Positions 12,001-23,231 of a stretch of 44,908 nucleotides of DNA are shown here, piece by piece. Positions within the stretch are counted from its first letter, which is position 1. Every line of letters starts with the position of its first letter. The translations under genes and the position numbers were made by a program. Source of the DNA: Gnetum montanum (taxonomy: Eukaryota; Streptophyta; Gnetopsida; Gnetales; Gnetaceae). The stretch lies in the NCBI GenBank assembly GCA_015680685.1, contig MNCI01026473.1:480488-525395 (forward strand), read 5' to 3'. The notes under the pieces are model-generated. The model made no database searches. It had not been told where the DNA came from and saw nothing but the letters and a program-made list of their open reading frames with translations.

Positions 12001-13735
12001 CATGCATGAGTATAGTTAGCAACCAGGGGTTGTTAGATATAGCTGTCAAGATAGATGTACATTTTTAAAATATAAGATTAGATGTGCATTACATTGTTAA
12101 AGTGCGGTAAAATATTTGGTTTGGCCAAACCCAAAAATTCAGATGCATAGAATATACTTTTAAAATGCTCATTGAGGCCCCAGAGTTGGGAAAACTTTGG
12201 AAGAACTCGGGGAGCTTCGTTAATAATGAACAATACACGGGTATCGGTATTCAAAAAGATGAAAATTCTGTAATAGTTGTAAAATTTTAAGGTAATGAAA
12301 AGGTATCACTTGTCTGCACCAAAAACGTACGGTTTGATGTCTGGGCGTAATGAACCATCCAGATCGTTGCGTCCATTCATCTGGAGTGTCGTACGCTCTA
12401 CATTTAGTGTCAAGGATTAATCATTTAGCTTCTCTTGATGTACAGATAAAAGACTCTCCATTGATGGATTAATGAACGTATTTATTGGATTAATTACAAT
12501 TACGCATTCTTCAACAGATGGATAATCCTTTATATTTCGTCTATCCATTATGTTAACGTATAAACAATTATTCATACTTGAGGATGAATCGTCACCCTAA
12601 CATACCCTTCACTTGTATTCTTTCAAGTTGCGGCATCTATTCAAGGTTCATTACAGGGAAGGTTATGACAATACTTCCTACTGTGCTTTTGGAGAAATCT
12701 TATTTTGAATGCCGAGAAAAGATTTTGTTAACCTATTCAATTTATAGTTTTAGTACGTCTGGATTTCCCTGGGGTTTAAGAGACTAACTTAAAGAACATT
12801 ATCAAAGATTCATGACATCTTTAGGCCTGCCAATTTTAAATACTTGAGTCATTAAAATAATTCTTGGTCGGTATCTCACATTCTCTTTCCAGCCTTCTAT
12901 TATTACCAGACTCTCTTGTTATCTTTTAGTCTCGTTAAAAAAATTCCAATCATTTCTTTCTTTTTGAAGTTCACAGATCACATGCTACTAATGCATTCCA
13001 AATTTTATTAGTGTGATTGTGTTCAATTAATTGTGTCTAGATGCCAAATCTTTATTCCTGATGAGCAATTTGTTCTCTTTTCCTTAATCTGACGGAGGAT
13101 CTTTGGATTCTCTTGTTTATCCTCGCCAATTCAGCATATGATTTTCATATTTTCGTATAATGTCCAATTAGTCCCTTTTTCATGGAATAAAGTCAATAAT
13201 AATGACCTTGAGGATGCATAACAAACTAGTCATTTACATATAAATAATATTTTTCTTTAATTAGTCATTAGTTAGTATAAAATAATGGGCAAGTGATCAG
13301 ACTCAACGTTTTTCTGTATTTTCAGCTCTAATTGTGTGGAATGAAATGAGACGACAGTGGGTTGGAAATCAACCACGGAATGAACGAAGACAAGTCCGGG
13401 AACCTGTTTTAAGGTATTATTTCATGGTTTTACGTTCATCTGACACCGCAAATATTTTTTAAAAGTGATGTTTACGTTGTCCTACATTCGATTCCATATT
13501 TACATCGATTAGTGTTGTTTCTGCTTCTAGCTGGAATACGACATATGAAAGTTTGCTGGGAACCAGCAGGCCATTCCCTCAGCTAATTCCTCTTTCTGTA
13601 AGTTAATGGGTTGGTATTATTTCATGATGTCTCTACGTGGTTGTAGGGCAGTTCTGTAATGTTTGATCTCTGTTGCTGCAGGAAATGGTTGACTTCCTTG
13701 TAGATGTTTGGGAACAGGAAGGCTTATATGATTAA
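6082..13735 (+). CDS. Gag1-like clamp domain (DUF4050) protein, five exons
   Basis: The gene encodes a protein of about 158 residues; the function is not established in plants. Coding exons: 6082-6090 (proposed), 11109-11367, 13326-13413, 13531-13597 and 13682-13735. All junctions are GT...AG and the phases agree. Residues 4-11 are SSGCLGCC, a Cys cluster typical of this plant family. An acidic/Ser-rich segment follows (FSEDFWSSS, VQSQRSVSSISGS). The conserved C-terminus has VWNEMRRQWVGN, REPVLSWNTTYESLLG, RPFPQLIPLSEMVDFLVDVW and ends EGLYD-stop. Exons 2-5 are confident. Exon 1 (Met-His-Gly, donor GTAATT) is the only in-frame ATG after an upstream stop and has the right phase, but such a short exon needs transcript proof. 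Intron 1 is about 5 kb and carries TE insertions. A possible poly(A) signal follows at 13967. Confidence 0.85.
8490..8620 (+). repeat. dispersed repeat, copy 2
   Basis: A diverged second copy of the repeat at 4190-4330 (GGAAATATTATTTAGCATTAC ... GTTGGCCTCTCAGCCAAAAT). It lies in intron 1 of the clamp gene. Confidence 0.4.
8700..9860 (-). mobile_element. LINE reverse transcriptase fragment in intron 1
   Basis: Read on the minus strand, the order of motifs is that of a LINE-type reverse transcriptase. Near 9850-9800 is KLASGKAVDSDG, then QHWKTSKGILVYKK near 9690. QTFICFVDFAKAYDLV (the domain A Asp region) lies near 9420-9370. YANDAALIF at 9115 is the catalytic YADD box with its first Asp replaced by Asn, followed by GLRVNVDKTKLMIWG and FKYLGL. 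Frameshifts and stops separate the blocks. It is antisense to the host gene. It lacks the endonuclease and a clear poly(A) end, so it is a dead fragment. Confidence 0.85.
9512..9625 (+). repeat. three near-identical 23-25 bp repeats inside LINE
   Basis: AACTTGGTGAACATATTATT occurs at about 9514, 9547 and 9606. The last two copies are preceded by the same AAAGTATCCAAC block. This is a local duplication within the decayed LINE. Confidence 0.75.
10180..10345 (+). repeat. SINE-like repeat, type B, with 33-bp triplication
   Basis: The plus strand reads ATGGTTACCTGATTGTCTTGTTAGGCAAG and continues into a body ending ACTTGAGGTATTATTAT. The same order appears on the minus strand at 36185-36430 (GAGTGGTTAGCTCATTGTC, TTAGGCAAGGGTTGC, ACTTGAGGCATCATTAT). 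The head resembles the A-box part of a tRNA. The body is locally triplicated (10237-10335). Confidence 0.55.
10237..10335 (+). repeat. 33-bp tandem repeat, three copies
   Basis: The unit TTTCTAATTTGGGTTACACT plus 13 bp starts at 10237, 10270 and 10303. The copies are almost identical; the last is slightly shortened (CTTAGG for CTTGAGG). Near-identity suggests recent slippage or unequal exchange. Confidence 0.9.
10590..10690 (-). repeat. tRNA-like short repeat (SINE fragment)
   Basis: The minus strand reads TAGCTCATTGGTTGAGATGT, then GGCCTTGTGAGGTACAAGTT and ACAGGTTTGCC. This has the layout of a tRNA 5' half (A-box-like TAGCTCATTGGTTGAG) and a weak B box. It does not look like a working tRNA gene because the arms do not close, so I call it SINE-derived. 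Confidence 0.4.
11368..13325 (+). other. intron 2 of clamp gene, with SINE-like fragment
   Basis: The intron runs from donor GTAGGA at 11368 to acceptor TTTTCAG at 13325. At 11740-11830 it carries a type A SINE-like piece: CTCTAATTTGGAAACTCCAA, GTTATGGATTCAATTCC (B-box-like), then a body with GAGTTATAAAAGTTTCAATT. The remainder has no recognisable feature. Confidence 0.6.
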
Positions 13736-13966
13736 GTTTCTAACTGAGACAAATTGTACATGAATTGAAGTCTCTGGCTTCCTGGTTGCCATCCAACTAA
13801 AAACATGTATCGTCAGTTATTGCTTTAGCTCTGCAACACAATCTGAACAAATTCAGTACTGTTGCAGTTAAGAGATTTTTTTTTGCATCCCTTAATTGTT
13901 ACTTAGTGGAATTGATGCACGAAGATTTAGTTTTTCAGATATTTTGAAGCATGCTCTTGTTTTTTT

Positions 13967-13972
13967 AATAAA
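13967..13972 (+). terminator. candidate poly(A) signal of clamp gene
   Basis: AATAAA lies about 230 bp past the stop codon at 13735, after a T-rich stretch. The distance is typical of plant 3' UTRs. The cleavage site is not determined. Confidence 0.4.
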
Positions 13973-14896
13973 AAAACACAGATTCACGTTATATTTGTCA
14001 CTATATATTGCATCCATGTGAAATGTGAAACGCAATCAATATCTGATAGCTAGATCAGCACCAACCATTGCAGAACCTGAAACATCACATAAATTATTTT
14101 CCGGAACACTGAGACATCTTTTGTGTTATATCCAATATAGCATAGTAAAATAAAGATAATTTGTATACCATGTGTTCGCAACAGTATTCGAGTATCACTT
14201 GTATGTTTTCTTGAATCTAAATTTTGCTTGCCATTTTCGCATGCTTAGGTGTAGTCATTCAAACTTCATAGTTTTCTTTAGTCTGTAATGTCACGTCTTT
14301 GGATCCACATTAGGTTGTAAAGATAAATAAAAATAGAATGTGATTTTTTTTTTTATCGTCAATAGTTGCAATTTGTTTTATTTTCAATGTTTGAGAAGGT
14401 GGTTCAAATCATACGAAATTTATTCTTAATTACAGATGATTGTTTTTTAGGATTAGAGGGAATAAATAAGCATCACATTTAGATTAGTTGATACGTAGGA
14501 AGAAACTTGGAGAATCAAACAGAAAACAGATAAAAGGTTTTAAGCAGCATAATAACATAGTTGAACTTGAAAATTCTTATAAGTGCAAAAATGAGTCATA
14601 TATTAAGTAACATTTAAAAATTATTATTAAATATTTTAAAAATGAATTCTTTGAAATTTTATTATTCTTGTATTTGTTCATCTATAAAAGTAATTAATTA
14701 ATATTAGTAATTCCAATAAGAATTCAAGGATAGCAATAAACACTTAGTACAAGAGATATGTTCAATAGTCATATAACTTGATAAAGGCATTGTTTTAGCG
14801 GAATAGTGCTTGGGATTGAGATTAGAGGAATAATTTGTTATTTCTCAAAATCAACACTGGTTGCTTGGAAAGTTGATATAAAGATTAATTAGTGAT
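13973..14896. other. AT-rich intergenic stretch
   Basis: No gene, RNA or clear repeat was recognised between the clamp gene's 3' end and the LTR retrotransposon at 14897. Confidence 0.5.
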
Positions 14897-15414
14897 TTGG
14901 GGTGGAAGACTTGGGAAATACGCCTCAAGCAAGCAAGCAACTCAAGAGTGAGTGCCAGTAGAATCACAGCTTCTTAACATATATGGCAATGCACCTCATA
15001 GAGGGTAACCAACTTCAAAACAAGGACCATGCAAACAAGCACACACAACTTTGTAGACAACATCGGTGGGAGGGGAAACGATGCACCTACAAGGGAAGGT
15101 GCCTCACCCCCAAATCTTTCACGATCTGGTACAAGGTGTGGCTTGGCACCGCACCAAAACTATCTAGTCTTGGTTGCCTACATATCTATGACCATCGTAG
15201 AATCAGGGCCATGTAATTCTCCGTGGTGAGGGGGGGAATGAAGAAGAGTTAGAAGAGAGTTACAACATGAGGGTGTCCTGTTGCTAGTTTGGTACCGCCA
15301 AGCCGAGGTGGGTTCTCCAACACTTGAGAGTCACCTGAGGGTGCCTCAAAGTGTTCCATAGCCCCTGAACCATAGGGAGAGCCCAGGAGAACCATCACCC
15401 TAGGACATCTCTCA
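14897..15414 (-). repeat. 3' LTR (distally truncated)
   Basis: A diverged copy of 20953-21475. Similarity starts at about GGGGTGGAAGACTTGGG (14897); the segment matching 20893-20952, including the terminal TGTAAC, is missing. The other end reads GGACATCTCTCA and is followed by the purine tract on the minus strand. Confidence 0.8.
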
Positions 15415-17061
15415 CAATCCTCCCTCGCACAAAGAAGCGACATCCTCAGAGCGGAGCCTAGGATAGCTTTGAGAGTACACTTCTGTATGGGTTTGGAACT
15501 TTGTCAACTTCGGGGATCTGTCAACTCCTTAGACGCCAGGTTTGAAGAAAGATACTAACCCCAACACTTGATACATCCTTCCATCCAATGCCTTGCATGA
15601 AACACAAGGGCAATTGGAGGAAGCCCAAAGACTTCCCTACTCTATAACGAGCAGGAGAGTCCAACCTAAAGGGCCAACGTCTCTAAGGTGTCCCTAGATC
15701 CATCCCTTTTGAGGGTCTAGAGACATATCTTCTTGTGTAAACCCATACTTATGTAAGAAGATAGCTCCTCTTCTGCAAGTCTCATCAAATTCCTTTGTGA
15801 ATGGCATCTCAGCACCCATCAATTTTTTTTTTGAGGGCTCACCAAGGCCACTACCCATGGTGAGGGACTTGGGAACATCAAACGAAGAGGGAGGACATGC
15901 TCCAAAAGAGCCATGTCTCTGCAAGCAACTCATGCTTGCTAGAACTCCATGTTCTGCTACTCACATCTAGACCCATGGGGTCTCACCAGTGCAACCATCT
16001 AAGCACTGGTTCCACGTGCATCTGTACCATGCGCCTTGTTTTTTTTCTCATCATGTCTGTTCAAGCTGGTGTGAAGGGAATCAAGCATGTTCTCCCTTCC
16101 AAACAAGGTACAAGGGCAGATGTTTTGAGCTTGACCTTGCCATCTGTAGACACCAACATCGCGTTCCTCAATTCACCATCCCATAGTATTCCATTGCCAC
16201 AATAAGAGAGAAGATCCAAAATCTGTTTGGAAACTTCTCCAAGAGGCTATCATACAACAAGCCCAAACTGTCATCAACACCTCTTGTGATTGTCCAACAT
16301 CGAGGATGCCTGCTCAAATGTTAGAACAAGTGGAGGATCTATTGGGCAGACAACCCTATGACAATCCTCCATACACATGTCTCATGTCAACCGTAAGCAC
16401 ATCATCAAATGCAACCATAATATCCTGTTCATGGAGAAGGATCAACTGCACTTGCAACCCACAAGCTATCCTTCCCACTCCAAGTTATGGGACAAGCACC
16501 ATTTTTTGAACACTAAGTCTAGGAAAGAATATAAAGTCACCTCTGAGAGCAACTAGATCATGAATTTCTCCAAGGAATATTGAGGTTTCCAAAATTTGAA
16601 TTTCTCCACTATATTAAGAACGACTATCCATCTCGTGATCAACACTTTTCGTTATATTTTTGCACTTGAAGGAAGGATCCTCTTTGGGAGGTTTCTTCCA
16701 TAGGTAAGTATAGCAGCCCAGCTACACCTTACCCATAATACATGCCCAAGTAATCAATATAACCAATAGAACCATATCGTTGAACTGTTACCAGCTGAGG
16801 GAAGACATGGGTTCACAAGTCTTACCCAAATTCAATTTCATCTTGAGAACAACTCAAGACGCCAAGTAGTTCATCCCTTTGAAATTTTATCAAGAGGGAT
16901 TTCTGTTTCATCTTGGGAGATCTAACAACATTTTGCCCATAGGAGGACTGAGCCCGTTTACACCAATTTGTGGTGGACAAGGCCGCACCCACTACCTATT
17001 ATCATTCAACCCAAACGATAGACACAAGTCAACAACAACATTTTGCCCATAGGAGGACTGG

Positions 17062-17225
17062 GTCCTCAAGATAGTTTTACATGGGATGGGCTTCACCAAC
17101 ATCAATTACAACTCAAAACACTACAGGATTCATCCCCAAAGGGGTCCTCAAGATAGTTTTACATGGGATGGGCTTCACCAACATCAGTTACAACTCAAAA
17201 CACTACATGATTCATCCTCGATGGG
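17062..17225. repeat. 82-bp tandem duplication inside LTR element
   Basis: The copies at 17062-17143 and 17144-17225 share GTCCTCAAGATAGTTTTACA, CATGGGATGGGCTTCACCAA and AACTCAAAACACTACA, with few differences. A shorter repeat (ACATTTTGCCCATAGGAGGA) also recurs just upstream at about 16931 and 17038. Confidence 0.85.
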
Positions 17226-20200
17226 TTTACAATAAGGGTGTTCTAACAGAGAACCCCAACAAGGAAGTTCCTTTGAAGCCCCCAAAACTGAGAGAGTACA
17301 TAAGATCATGCCTTGCTTACAAGAAGAGCGATATGTACCTTTAATTTACATTAACAAAATGACCTCACAAAGGAGGTTTCATGAATTTTACTAGGGTAAC
17401 AACATTCTATCTCTGAGAACAAGCCCCACGAGTTCACGAACATGGGACCACTGCTAGGAACAAGTTCCAAACATCAACTGCTTCTAGGTTCCAACTAGGA
17501 AACAACTGTCTCAATACCACCTGTCTTATTATTTTAGGATCAGAAGAGGGCATCCATCGGAATGGAGAATGACCCCTCATAGAATTACATATTCACCAAG
17601 AAACATCATGCTCAACTCTACTATCCCACTAGGGAGGTGAGAACACCAACATGAATTAACATTACACCAGAGATATGGGACAATACATTAGGGAGGGACT
17701 ATGTGATACATTAGTGTACATAAGGGACAAAGTACACGGGAAAATTCAACAAGACGCCATAGCCTATTAGGCACAATGAGTCCCTTGTCATGGAATCACA
17801 CCATAGACCACGAAAGCGCCAGTAAGTCCCAAGCCATGAGAGCGCACCATAGCCCTCAGAAGCACCAAAAGCAATCGATCATGAAAGCACACCCACATGC
17901 ATTAGAAGCCCCTAATCATGACAACATAGGCTTAAGTGTTTTAAGCACATTCAAGGCCACCAAGCAAGGCCACCAAGAGAAGTCACAATTTTTGTATCTG
18001 TAACGTCATTTATTCAAGGATGGACCACCATCCCAACATTTGCAAAGCTGCTCCACGATCACATCCAACATGGGAGAGCGAGTCTAGGTGCCAATACCCA
18101 AAACTCAGCTCTTCTCCACAGCTAGACATCGCAACATCACATTGATTTGAATTTCAGTCTGCCATTGTAATTCACATGGCCACAGTGAACCACCCGTTAT
18201 CAAGAACAAGCACATCAAACCAATTTGTTTGTGTATTTCAAGCTACATACCACCATCGATCATCTATGGACAAGATCTTTGCCAGTCCAGGAACACAAGA
18301 GAAAGTGTTCCCAAGATTTGTCCTTTCTCAAGGACATTCACCAAAGCACACCCCATCCAGACATGCCAACACCACCAAGAACACATGGTGCCAGTTCAAG
18401 AGCACAATGGGCAAGGGCATTCCCTAGTCTGTTCGTTACAACATTGTGTTGCAACTAAAGAATTTCCCATGAGGTTTTCAGCAGAATTAAACGTCAAGGC
18501 ACAAAGGCCATTTACAACATATAGCAAGGGCGCTTCAAAACAAGCACAAGGAAAACACCATACATCAAGCTTGACTTTATCACAGGGTGTGGCATAGGCC
18601 TATAACGAGAGGACAACTGAGTCACATAGGGTAATACATCTAGCACTTTTGAGTGCATACAATCGAATTGAGGATATCACAAGGATACATTTCACACCCT
18701 CAAGGATAGGAATACATTTTAATGAGAACATACATGGTATTTGGGAATGCTACCCAGGCCTAGAAGGCTATAGGACAAACTACCCAAGCCCATCCTAGGC
18801 TGAAGGATTTAGGCCACTAGGAGCATACCATGAAAGAACCATGTTGTTCTAAGAAAAACCTGTCTCTGTCACGAAGCATAAACGATCATTTGTCACACTG
18901 CACCACTGTCTCAAAACGTACATGATCAATTGTCATACTGAACCCATTGCATGACTGCCATCGAATGAAAATGATTCAGGACATGAACGCAATGATCGAA
19001 TAATGAAACACACCGAGTATCCACCACCTGCCATAGTGGGACCTCAATGCATTGGCCACTCTTGGGCCATCAGTATCCGACATGGCTAAGGATACCATTT
19101 CATGCCATCTGCTAGCTCAATATCTATAGGGTCTAGAATAGATCACCGTCCTTTGTTAGTGCTCACCCAACACGGAGAGGCAAACAAATCATAATGTACT
19201 TGTTGATTCATCACAGCCAAGGTACTGATAAATCCGCAACCCAATGTTGGGATTCTAAGACCAAATAATCAGTTTAGGAAGGTCTCAAGAGAACATATCT
19301 TTTCTATAGACATAGTGCTCATAGAATCAACTAAGGTTACCACTGGCTGCATCATTGTACCTGTGCTGCCTGCAAACATTGAGACAAAAGCTTAGAAACA
19401 TAGAAGTTAGCAGGAACACGATCAACACATCAACCTCATACACAACCATCAAGCATGATCATATAACAACGTAATATCACTCTTGCAACATCATAAAAAG
19501 CAAGACCCTAGCAACATGCATAGAGATCAATCATGCAAAATTGATGGATCAATTTGATACACTCAAACAAATGATTTCATCATGAGGCACACCTAGAGAG
19601 AGCTAGCACACTCTCAGAATTTCAAGATTCATATACAACAATCATTCCCAGCCACTAACACTAGTTTCAACCAAGATCAAAATCTCAACACAATCGTAAG
19701 AGTCATGGGCAACAGAGAATCATCATCTCGACTCAAAAATAAGGTGGAAGACCGAGGTCTATCCAACAACAAGTTTGCATAAAACCAATTCTCGCAACAA
19801 CGAGCAACATCACAGAGGATGCGTCCACAAGAAAGACTCTCCTCAAAAGAGGTGTGGTCTCAACAAGAACCTACAACAGGATGACCACACCAGTAGTCTT
19901 TGAATCAAAGTGACCAAGAAATGTCACCAATCAAAAGAGTGATGCCACAAACCCAAGGGCAACACAACTAGCTCAAATAAGGGAGCACAACTCGCAAAGA
20001 TTAACAAGAAGGGCAATCATGCCTCACACATAAGAACTTGTCAAAAAAGGCAACAAACATTTGGCTTTGGGATGGCACAAACGACCTCAAAATGCATCCT
20101 CAACGTTCCCAACAATAAGTCATCATACTACGTAGAACACCAAGCGTTGCGTTATGAACGATAAACACGACGAAGATAACACGCATGCAGAATTTGAAAG

Positions 20201-20875
20201 CGCAACTAAGAAGACATGTATACACAAATAGACAAACATATAATCGCAAACACGAGCGTACAAAGTCTACCGACAACAATCTTAATCCACCTAGAACAAG
20301 GCTCACCAAGAGCACATGTCCAAAGGCCCTCCATCTTGAGGTACTTGGGAACCATCTTGTCCCAATTTGTATTTTCTCATACTCACTGTATCTAGGGTGA
20401 GTGGGAGTGCAAGGATATCCTATCCTGCACAATTCAACAAATGCCATCTCAAAACATGTCGTCTGGGTGAAATCGATGTAGAGACTTGGTCCGATTCATC
20501 CCAGATGAATCATTGGAGACCAGAGATGAGAGCCCCTTGAGCAGCAAAATTCTTGAGTTGCCAATAGAACTCCTCTCTACCATATCACATACAATCACAA
20601 TTAGTCTAACCACAAGTAAACAAGTGGAGGACATCACCACAACGCAATCATTAACATCCTCAAGGAGAGCAACATACATCAGTTGCTCACAATTTAACTT
20701 ATGTCCCCTCCCCTCATGAAGAGCGTAAAATATTACCATAAGGCAACTCTTGAAAGAATACATAAGAATATGATCCTAGATCACCTAGGTATCAATCCAA
20801 AGGGACCATTACTCGAACAACCTCAATGGAGTAACACAACCAAAGAGCACATGCATATCACAACACAATTTCAAA

Positions 20876-20890
20876 AATGCTCTGATACCA
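20876..20890 (-). other. primer-binding site, tRNA-iMet type
   Basis: The minus strand reads TGGTATCAGAGCATT two bases after the LTR end (...GTTACA). TGGTATCAGAGC is the standard plant retrotransposon primer site complementary to initiator tRNA-Met. Confidence 0.85.
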
Positions 20891-20892
20891 TC

Positions 20893-21475
20893 TGTAACAA
20901 CGTTGGCCCGACATTGTTCAGCACCCCAAGGAATTCACTAAGATTCAATGGATCTGGGGTAGAAGACCTAGGGAATACGCCTCAAGCAAGCAAGCAACTC
21001 AAGAGTGAGTGCAAGCAGAATCATAGCTTCTTAACATATATGGCAATGCACCTCACAGAGGGTAACCAACTCCAAAATGAGGACCATGCAAACAAGCACA
21101 CACACAACCTTGTAGACAACATCGGTGGGAAGGGAAACGATGCACTTGCAAGAGAAGGTGCCTCACCCCTAGATCTCTCACGATCTGGTACAAGGTGTGG
21201 CCTGGAATTGCACCAAAACTATTTAGTCTTGGTTGCCTACATATCTACGATTGCTGTAGAATCAGGGCCATGTAATTCTCCGTAGTGAGGGGAGAATGAA
21301 GAGGACTTAGAAAAGAGTTACAATAGGAGGGTGTCCTATTGCTAGCTTGGTATTGCCAAGCCGAAGTGGGTTCTCTAACACTTGAGAGTCACCTGAGGGC
21401 GCCTCAAAGTGTTCCATGGCTCCCTAACCATGGGGAGAGCCCAGGAGAACCACCACCACCCTGGGACATCTCTCA
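20893..21475 (-). repeat. 5' LTR (complete, 583 bp)
   Basis: The LTR has TG...CA ends on both strands (plus strand TGTAAC...CTCTCA). It is bounded by the primer site on the inner side and by unrelated AT-rich DNA on the outer side. It is about 85-90% identical by eye to the copy at 14897-15414. Confidence 0.85.
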
Positions 21476-23231
21476 TATGATTTGTCATAATATTTTCTGA
21501 AGAAATATGTTTCACAATATTGTTGCCTATCTTATACTACTTGCAATAAACCCAATCAATATATTTTGCTTATTATTTCATCTTCTAATTTCAACTCAAA
21601 GGTGGTGTAATCCCACTCTTACTTTGCTAAGTAATCCTCTCATACATATTGAAATTCTTACATGTAAATATTCTGCTTCATCATGCCTGTTATCTTTAAT
21701 AGTTTGAAAATAAAATAGAAGTTTATTGTATTTTGTACCTCATTTTGTCATCTCTTAAAACTTTCTCCAAGCTTGCTCTAAATTTATTATTCTATTAACA
21801 TTTTCAATACTACAATTTTATACCCAATCTTCTTTCATCACATCACCTATATTCTTACTTTTATTATTGAAGTTGAATGGTAAAGAAATGATACATTAGC
21901 TTGCAAAAAGGACAAATTAGTTTTTAATAAAAGTATTATTGCATATATTGATTTAAAAAAAAAACATTATTTCATACGGGAAAACTTTCTATTCTTCATT
22001 GTATATAAAGCTTTCCGACCATCTACAACTCACTATATATGTGATATACAATGTTTCCATCTATAAATTTAAGAATATTCACATACCAAATATTTGCATT
22101 TCTTTAACTCTCAAAATTTTTATCATTTATTTATAAAGTCTAATTTGTCTTATTAGTTTAAAAAATTAATGTGTTTTATTGAGCATTAATCTTTATTTCT
22201 GTACATTCATTGAATTTTTTTTTAGCTGATGCAATATTAAAATACCATTAAAAGTTGTATCCCTGCTTGATTCATTTTAATGACACAAATTTTAAGTAGC
22301 TCTTTATTCTACCTTTCTAATTTATCAATAAAAATATTGAACAATGCTAGCGTTGCTATAAAACTGACAATTATATAGTTTCATCTTTATTTTCTTTATA
22401 TAAAATTTGGATACCACTTTATATACCAAAAATAACTTTAAAAATAAAAGTGAATTTTAACTTAACTTTCACTGAGATCGTCTTGGATACATTAGATTCC
22501 ACCATTTTTACAAAATGTTTGTTTGACGAGATGTTAAAAGGGTGATTGAAAACGAAAAAAAGAACAGAAGAATTGTGAGTACAAATGAAACAACTCCCTG
22601 GCACAAGAGGTACAAACCATTAGATGATCATCCCAACAAACAGCAATTATAATACAAACAGCAAGCATGAAAAACCATCACGATGCTGATGCCGTAGAGA
22701 CGCTTCCGCAGCATGCAAAGAGTTCATCCTGGAGTAATTGCCAAGTGCGTCTTACAAAGTCCACCTTTAATGCATTATACCTTCATCTAAGCTGTTCATT
22801 CTTATTTTCAATGCAATGTAGATCAAGTCCTAGGTTTAAGCCGATGACACGTCTAAGTGCCTGCACAATCGCATTAAAATTATTTTATAAACAAGATGGT
22901 TTTCTTAAGAACTGATCATTTCAGTGAATGGAAGGGATAGCACGTAAGGAAATTTCAACTACCCACCATGAAAGCAAACTGTTCTTTTCCATTCAATATA
23001 GCTTCCAATGCAACATGATTGTCACTGAAAACACTATAGAACTGCTGATAAAACTGTTCCCTGTGTATAATCATAAGCATATTCTTTTAATAAGCTTTTA
23101 AAAAATAGATACCGGGAGATTACCGAGATATTTGTTGCATTGATTATCTTAATCTAGAGCATCAATTGTCATGATTTTTGTTATAATCTACTAGAGTTAT
23201 TTATTAGAAAGCAAGCTATTGCATCTTTGAC
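21476..23231. other. AT-rich region downstream of JmjC gene, with a possible terminal exon
   Basis: Most of this interval shows nothing. On the minus strand, a good acceptor (GCGATTGTGCAG near 22872-22861) opens a short frame reading ALRRVIGLNLGLDLHCIENK, which stops soon afterwards. It may be a spliced 3' UTR exon of the JmjC gene or chance. I do not recognise the peptide. Confidence 0.3.

Larger units (their letters stand above)
14897..21475 (-). mobile_element. LTR retrotransposon, Met-type primer site, no recognisable gag-pol
   Basis: Two direct repeats bound the element: 14897-15414 and 20893-21475. On the minus strand the complete LTR starts TGAGAGATGTCC and ends GTTACA. The primer site (20876-20890, TGGTATCAGAGC) and the polypurine tract (rc of 15415-15430, GCGAGGGAGGATTG just before TGAGAG) both show minus orientation. 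The internal region of about 5.5 kb has no reverse transcriptase, integrase, protease or RNase H motif that I can recognise in any frame; its longest open frames are about 80-190 codons and look non-specific. It is either a large non-autonomous derivative (LARD-like) or a very decayed element. The 3' LTR lacks about 60 bp at its distal end, so no target-site duplication could be checked. Confidence 0.8.

Noticed and set aside
15897-18597. Several plus-strand open frames of 65-122 codons inside the LTR element
   Set aside because: The element's primer site and purine tract show minus orientation. The frames overlap one another and match nothing I recognise.
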